DNA of 64,000 nucleotides from NCBI RefSeq assembly GCF_039542905.1, contig NZ_BAABIS010000001.1, positions 6,262,001-6,326,000 of the forward strand, written 5' to 3'. Below, piece by piece: positions 59,842 through 64,000 of this stretch (positions are counted from its first letter, which is position 1; each line of letters begins with the position of its first letter). A program made the position numbers and the translations under genes. This DNA is from Kitasatospora terrestris (lineage in GTDB: Bacteria; Actinomycetota; Actinomycetes; Streptomycetales; Streptomycetaceae). Below the pieces are notes generated by a model. That model ran no database searches. It saw only the letters and a program-made list of their open reading frames with translations, and had not been told where the DNA came from.

Positions 59842-61644
59842 TTGCAGCTGAACCGGATCGACTGGACCCCGCCCGAACGCGGCCGGGGCGAACCCCGCCC
59901 GCCCGCGCAGATCCGCCGCATCCTGGCGCTGTTCCGCCCGTACTCCGGCCGCCTCGCGGTGGTCGGCCTGCTGGTCGCCGCGTCCGCGGTGGTCTCCGTG
60001 GTCACCCCGTTCCTGCTGCGCGCCGTCCTGGACGTCGCGATCCCGCAGGGGCGGACCGGGCTGCTCAGCCTGCTCGCGCTCGGCATGATCGCCGCCGCCG
60101 TGGTCAACAGCGTGTTCGGCGTGCTGCAGACGCTGATCTCCACCACCGTCGGCCAGCGCGTCATGCACGACCTGCGCACCGCCGTCTACGACCACCTGCA
60201 GCGGATGTCGCTCGCCTTCTTCACCCGCACCCGCACCGGCGAGGTCCAGTCCCGGATCGCCAACGACATCGGCGGCATGCAGTCCACGGTGACCTCGACC
60301 GCCACCTCGCTGGTCTCCAACCTGACCGCGGTGATCGCCAGCGTGGTCGCCATGGTCGCGCTCGACTGGCGGCTGACCGTGGTCTCCCTGCTGCTGCTCC
60401 CGCTCTTCGTGTGGATCAGCCGCCGGGTCGGCAACGAGCGCAAGGCGATCACCACCAAGCGGCAGAAGCAGCTCGCCGCGATGAGCTCCGCCGTCCAGGA
60501 GTCGCTGTCCGTCAGCGGCATCCTGCTCGGCCGCACCATGGGCCGCTCCGGCTCGCTCTCCCGGGAGTTCACCGAGCAGTCCGACGAGCTCGCCGACCTG
60601 GAGGTCCGGGCCTCGATGGCCGGCCGCTGGCGGATGTCCACCATCGGCGTGGTGATGGCCGCGATGCCCGCGGTGATCTACTGGGCGGCCGGCCTGGCGA
60701 GCGCGGGCGGCGCCCCGATCGTCTCGCTCGGCACCCTGGTCGCCTTCGTCTCGCTCCAGCAGGGCCTGTTCCGGCCGACGGTCAGCCTGCTGTCCACCGG
60801 CGTCCAGGTGCAGACCTCGCTGGCGCTGTTCCAGCGGATCTTCGAGTACCTGGACCTCCCGGTCGAGATCGCCGAGCCCGAGCGGCCCGTGCACCTGGAG
60901 ACGGTCCGCGGCGAGGTCACCTTCGACCGGGTCACCTTCTCCTACCAGGACGACCAGGAGCGGCCCACCCTCAGCGGCATCGACCTGGAGCTCCCGGCGG
61001 GCGGCTCGCTCGCCCTGGTCGGCGAGACCGGGTCGGGCAAGTCCACCCTCGGGTACCTGGTGCCCCGGCTGTACGACGTCACCGACGGCCGGGTGCTGCT
61101 CGACGGCGTCGACGTCCGCGAGCTGTCCTTCGACACCCTGGCCCGCGCGGTCGGCGTGGTCTCCCAGGAGACCTACCTGTTCCACGCCTCGGTGGCGGAC
61201 AACCTGCGCTTCGCCAAGCCCGACGCGAGCGACGAGGAGCTCGTCGCCGCCGCCCGCGCCGCCCACGTCCACGACCTGATCGTCTCGCTGCCCGACGGGT
61301 ACGACACCCTGGTCGGCGAGCGCGGCTACCGGTTCTCCGGCGGCGAGAAGCAGCGCCTGGCGATCGCCCGCACGGTGCTGCGCAACCCGCCCGTGCTGAT
61401 CCTGGACGAGGCCACCAGCGCGCTGGACAACCAGACCGAGGCCGCCGTCCAGCAGGCCCTCGACACCCTCGCCGAGGGGCGCACCACCATCACCATCGCC
61501 CACCGGCTCTCCACCGTCCGCGACGCCGACCAGATCGCCGTCCTGGACCGCGGCACCGTCACCGAGCTCGGCTCCCACGACGCCCTGCTCGCCGAGGGCG
61601 GCCGCTACGCGGCCCTGCTCCACCGGGAGAGCGTCCCCGCCTAG
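59842..61644 (+). CDS. ABC exporter, fused membrane and ATPase domains
   Basis: 600 residues from a TTG at 59842, chosen because GGAGG lies six bases before it; the upstream ATG at 59809 would place that site inside the gene. Six helices (residues about 30-290) are followed by the ATPase with GETGSGKST, the Q-loop VSQETYLF, signature FSGGEKQRLAIAR, Walker B VLILDEATSALD and the H-loop IAHRLS. It exports an unknown lipid or drug. Its TAG interlocks with that of the convergent MarR gene (CTAG). The MarR regulator probably controls it through the palindrome at 59778. Confidence 0.9.
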   Translation: MQLNRIDWTPPERGRGEPRPPAQIRRILALFRPYSGRLAVVGLLVAASAVVSVVTPFLLRAVLDVAIPQGRTGLLSLLALGMIAAAVVNSVFGVLQTLISTTVGQRVMHDLRTAVYDHLQRMSLAFFTRTRTGEVQSRIANDIGGMQSTVTSTATSLVSNLTAVIASVVAMVALDWRLTVVSLLLLPLFVWISRRVGNERKAITTKRQKQLAAMSSAVQESLSVSGILLGRTMGRSGSLSREFTEQSDELADLEVRASMAGRWRMSTIGVVMAAMPAVIYWAAGLASAGGAPIVSLGTLVAFVSLQQGLFRPTVSLLSTGVQVQTSLALFQRIFEYLDLPVEIAEPERPVHLETVRGEVTFDRVTFSYQDDQERPTLSGIDLELPAGGSLALVGETGSGKSTLGYLVPRLYDVTDGRVLLDGVDVRELSFDTLARAVGVVSQETYLFHASVADNLRFAKPDASDEELVAAARAAHVHDLIVSLPDGYDTLVGERGYRFSGGEKQRLAIARTVLRNPPVLILDEATSALDNQTEAAVQQALDTLAEGRTTITIAHRLSTVRDADQIAVLDRGTVTELGSHDALLAEGGRYAALLHRESVPA

Positions 61645-62132
61645 GGTCTGTCGGACAGACCCTGGGCGGGGCCGGGGCGGTCAGTGCTCCGGCCGGGGGC
61701 CGCGAGCGATGCGGCCATCGCGGTGAGGAAGCGGCGGACGGTCTCCAGCTCCTGCCGGTCGAAGCCCCCCATCGCGCCGACCAGCCCGTCGATCACCGGC
61801 CCGAAGAACGACCACCCCAGCTCGACCGCCCGCTCCTCGACGGCGAGCAGCACCCGCCGGCGGTCGCCCGGATCCCGCTCCCGCCGCACCAGGCCGAGCC
61901 GCTCCAGCCGGTCGAGCAGCGCGGTGGTCCCCGCCGAGTTGAGCCGCAGCCGCTCGCCGAGCCGCCCGGGCGTCACCGTCTCGCCGGCCCGCGCCGCGTC
62001 CAGCAGCGCGATGAGCGCCCGCAGGTCCGTCGGGTGCAGGCCGTTGCGGGCCGCGAACTCCGCGCCGAGCAGGTCGAACTCGACCGTCACCGCCCGCAGC
62101 AGGTGCACCAGTCCCATCTCGGGTTCAGCCAT
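61641..62132 (-). CDS. MarR-family transcriptional regulator
   Basis: 163 residues. A winged helix with NGLHPTDLRALIALLDAARAGETVTPGRLGERLRLNSAGTTALLDRLERLGLVRRERDPGDRRRVLL is classic MarR, with the D-x-R wing. Dimerisation helices flank it. The start is 29 bases from a strong palindrome (62162) shared with the divergent hydrolase gene, and the stop interlocks with that of the ABC exporter. It probably represses itself, the hydrolase and perhaps the exporter, responding to a small organic compound. Confidence 0.9.
   Translation of the reverse strand: MAEPEMGLVHLLRAVTVEFDLLGAEFAARNGLHPTDLRALIALLDAARAGETVTPGRLGERLRLNSAGTTALLDRLERLGLVRRERDPGDRRRVLLAVEERAVELGWSFFGPVIDGLVGAMGGFDRQELETVRRFLTAMAASLAAPGRSTDRPGPAQGLSDRP
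61643..61663. terminator. Bidirectional hairpin over the convergent stop codons
   Basis: AGGGTCTGTC-G-GACAGACCCT is a perfect palindrome with 10-base arms, beginning inside the stop codon of the ABC exporter and lying within the last codons of marR. It has no T-tract, but the location between convergent genes suits a two-way terminator. Confidence 0.6.
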
Positions 62133-62161
62133 TGACGTCCACTCCTCTCGCTCGCCTAGTA

Positions 62162-62176
62162 TCTCGCTCAGCGAGA
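62162..62176. promoter_or_regulatory. Operator-like palindrome TCTCGCT-C-AGCGAGA between marR and the hydrolase
   Basis: Perfect 7-base arms around one base, 29 bases upstream of the marR ATG and 34 bases upstream of the hydrolase GTG. This is the natural autoregulatory operator of the MarR protein. Confidence 0.65.
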
Positions 62177-62209
62177 GAATTGGTCAACGAGCCGCCCCGA
62201 GGAGTTCCC

Positions 62210-63043
62210 GTGTCCGACCGCTTCGCCGCCGCCTACGACGCGCTGCTCGCCCGCTGGCCCGCCGGCACCACCGAGCTGACCGTCCCCACCCCGTACGGGC
62301 CGACCCGGGTGCACGCGTACGGCCCGCCGGACGGCAGTCCGCTGGTGCTGCTGCACGGCGGCGGCGCCACCGGCACCGTCTGGTTCGCCAACGCCCCCGC
62401 GCTCGGCGCCCGCCACCGCCTGTACGCGGTCGACATCATGGGCGACACCGGCCGCAGCACGCGCGCCGGCCGGCCGCTGCGCACCCCGGCGGACCTCACC
62501 GCCTGGCTGGACGCCGTCCTCGACGGCCTCGACCTGCCCGCCACCGCGATCTGCGGCCACTCCTACGGCGCCTGGCTGGCCGCGGTCCACGCCGCGCACG
62601 CCCCGCACCGGGTGACCCGGCTGGCGCTGCTCGATCCGACGCAGGTGTTCGCCGGCTTCCGACCCGGGTACCTGCTGCGCGTCCTGCCGGTGCTGCTGCG
62701 CCCCACCGAGCGCGGCGTCGGCCGCTACCTGGCCTGGGAGACCCGCGGCTCGGCGCCCGACCCCGAGTGGGCCGAGCTCTACGTCCTGGGCGCCACCCGG
62801 CGCCCGCCGGCCCGCCCGGTCACCGGCCGGACCGCCGACCCGGCCGCGCTGACCATGCCGCTGCTGGTGCTGTTCGCCGGCCACAGCCGGACCCACGACG
62901 CCGAGCGGACGGCCGCCCGGGCCCGACGGGCCGTCCCGCACGCGGAGGTCGCCGTCCTGCCCGGAGCGACCCACCACGCCCTGCCGACGGCCGCGCCCGG
63001 CGAGCTCGACGACCGCCTGCTCGCCTTCTTCGCCGGGGCCTGA
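62210..63043 (+). CDS. Alpha/beta hydrolase
   Basis: 277 residues from the GTG at 62210, preceded by GAGGAG; an ATG at 62132 would run through the palindromic operator and is unlikely. LLHGGGATGTVW (oxyanion), CGHSYGAWLAA (nucleophile Ser), an acid in the VLFAGHSRTHD region and His in PGATHHALP form the triad. The substrate is unknown. The gene is divergent from marR and probably under its control, so a detoxifying role on the MarR ligand is possible. Confidence 0.87.
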   Translation: MSDRFAAAYDALLARWPAGTTELTVPTPYGPTRVHAYGPPDGSPLVLLHGGGATGTVWFANAPALGARHRLYAVDIMGDTGRSTRAGRPLRTPADLTAWLDAVLDGLDLPATAICGHSYGAWLAAVHAAHAPHRVTRLALLDPTQVFAGFRPGYLLRVLPVLLRPTERGVGRYLAWETRGSAPDPEWAELYVLGATRRPPARPVTGRTADPAALTMPLLVLFAGHSRTHDAERTAARARRAVPHAEVAVLPGATHHALPTAAPGELDDRLLAFFAGA

Positions 63044-63058
63044 GCCCCCGGGGAAGGG

Positions 63059-63730
63059 TCAGGCTGCCTTCGGCAGCTCGTTGTACGAGTCCGCGAGCTC
63101 CTGGCCCGACAGGGCGTGGATCGCGGCCATCACCTCGTCGGTGACCTGGCGGCGGGCCTTGGCGGACCGCGCCTGCCCGTGCAGCGCGTCGAAGTGCAGC
63201 GGCTCGCCGAAGCGGACCGTGATCCGGCGGATCCGCGGCAGCTTCCGGCCGACCGGCAGGATCTCGGACGGGCCCTCCAGCGCCACCGGGACGACCGGCA
63301 CGCCCGCGGTCAGCGCGAGCCACGCGACACCGGTCTTGCCCCGGTACAGCCGGCCGTCCAGCGACCGGGTGCCCTCCGGGTAGATGCCGAACGCCTTGCC
63401 GTCCTGGAGGATCTCCAGCGCCTGCTCCAGCGAGGCCGCCGCGGCGCGGATGTCGGTGCGCTCGACCGGCACCGCGTTGATCACGCTGGTGAAGAACGCC
63501 CGGGAGACCGCGCCCTTCACGCCGGTGCCGGTGAAGTACTCGGCCTTCGCCAGGAAGTGCACCTGCCGCGGCGCGGTCAGCGGGATCACCACGCTGTCGA
63601 TGAACGACAGGTGGTTGCTGGCCAGGATCACCCCACCCTTGCGCGGCACGTGCTCCAGGCCCTCGATGACCGGGCGGTAGACCGCCTTCGCCAGCGGCTT
63701 GAGCACGAGCTTCGTGATGAGGTTGAGCAT
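63059..63730 (-). CDS. 1-acyl-sn-glycerol-3-phosphate acyltransferase family protein
   Basis: 223 residues. The acyltransferase motif NHLSFID (H-x4-D, His40 to Asp45), AVPVERTD, YPEGTRS and the VPVVPVAL block are those of PlsC-like LPA acyltransferases, which make phosphatidic acid on the inner membrane face. There is no long N-terminal membrane helix, only a short hydrophobic start. Streptomycetes have several copies. The gene is convergent with the hydrolase and lies 159 bases downstream of the glycerophosphotransferase-like gene. Confidence 0.9.
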   Translation of the reverse strand: MLNLITKLVLKPLAKAVYRPVIEGLEHVPRKGGVILASNHLSFIDSVVIPLTAPRQVHFLAKAEYFTGTGVKGAVSRAFFTSVINAVPVERTDIRAAAASLEQALEILQDGKAFGIYPEGTRSLDGRLYRGKTGVAWLALTAGVPVVPVALEGPSEILPVGRKLPRIRRITVRFGEPLHFDALHGQARSAKARRQVTDEVMAAIHALSGQELADSYNELPKAA

Positions 63731-63889
63731 GGGCCCTCCCTGGCCGGTGTCCTGGCGTGGTTCCTGCGACGCGTCCTGCACATTACGACATCGACCCCGG
63801 AACCCGTCCACTCCCACAGGCCGCGCCCGGGCTGCGATTCTCGTCACTTTCCGTACGCCGCCCCTCGCGGACCGGGACCGCCCGGGCCG

Positions 63890-64000
63890 CTACTTGCGGA
63901 TCGGGAACACCCGGCTGACCACCCGCTCCGCGGCCCGGCCGTCGTCCCACGGGCAGAACCGCTCGCGGAACCGCGCCCGCAGTCCCGGCTCCGGGTCGCC
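63890..64000 (-). CDS. Probable CDP-glycerol glycerophosphotransferase, C-terminal end
   Basis: Partial gene; 36 codons plus stop at the right edge. The segment RFCPWDDGRAAERVVSRVF matches the typical end of TagF-like CDP-glycerol:poly(glycerophosphate) glycerophosphotransferases (F-C-x-x-D-D-G-x-A), enzymes of teichoic-acid synthesis. Too little is present for certainty. Confidence 0.55.
   Translation of the reverse strand, partial: GDPEPGLRARFRERFCPWDDGRAAERVVSRVFPIRK

Noticed and set aside
62132..62209. Hydrolase start at ATG 62132
   Set aside because: This would translate through the marR/hydrolase palindrome and overlap the marR start; the GTG at 62210 has a good ribosome site.

Overview
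The window is very GC-rich with strong GC bias at third codon positions, many GTG starts and many 4-base ATGA/GTGA stop-start overlaps. With a four-gene conservon, a CBM2-bearing GH74 xyloglucanase, several P450s and a siderophore locus, this points to a Streptomycetaceae chromosome (Streptomyces or Kitasatospora type). No tRNA, rRNA, CRISPR array, transposase or phage gene was seen.

Layout. 1-1241: end of a phenylacetate (paa) operon (paaD tail, paaE). 1248-5979: flavoprotein monooxygenase with a coupled small gene, ATP-grasp enzyme, YbjQ-family protein, an acidic orphan and a PTH2-type peptidyl-tRNA hydrolase. 5987-9584: ABC-2 exporter opposite a NarL-type two-component pair. 9587-12391: molybdate transporter modABC, with a structured element between modB and modC and a DRB0094-type RNA ligase divergent from modA. 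13739-17857: a P450 convergent with a secreted GH74 xyloglucanase. 18109-22843: an MHYT-domain membrane sensor followed by a complete conservon (histidine kinase, roadblock, DUF742, GTPase). 22980-30544: a solute-binding lipoprotein, an orphan, a dctA symporter opposite a CitA/CitB-like two-component pair, a methyltransferase and a DHFR-like reductase.

30741-49071 is the most interesting part. It holds an NRPS-independent siderophore (NIS) locus in two blocks. The first is an iron-box-controlled pair, diaminobutyrate aminotransferase plus decarboxylase, predicted to make 1,3-diaminopropane. The second is a nine-gene operon (two FecCD permeases, ATPase, binding protein, ATP-grasp ligase, two IucA/IucC synthetases, MFS exporter, SbnH-like PLP decarboxylase), divergent from an FhuF-like ferric reductase; iron boxes lie between them. 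Between the blocks sit a cyclodipeptide synthase of the Rv2275 kind and a P450 very close to Mycobacterium tuberculosis CYP121. This is a mycocyclosin-type cyclo(Tyr-Tyr) pathway outside mycobacteria. It is followed by an eight-copy 7-bp tandem repeat and an inositol-monophosphatase-family gene.

49076-64000: EamA and MFS transporters, a secreted DUF1906 protein, and a MerR regulator opposite a Baeyer-Villiger-type monooxygenase / 26-codon ORF / hydrolase / SDR operon that resembles the mycobacterial mymA-lipR-sadH set. Then come a strong intrinsic terminator, a secreted M43 metalloprotease, an SDR, an ABC exporter (probable TTG start) convergent with a MarR regulator, a hydrolase divergent from MarR across a palindrome, an acyltransferase, and the tail of a probable CDP-glycerol glycerophosphotransferase.

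All functional names come from reading motifs and remembered family sequences; no database search was run.
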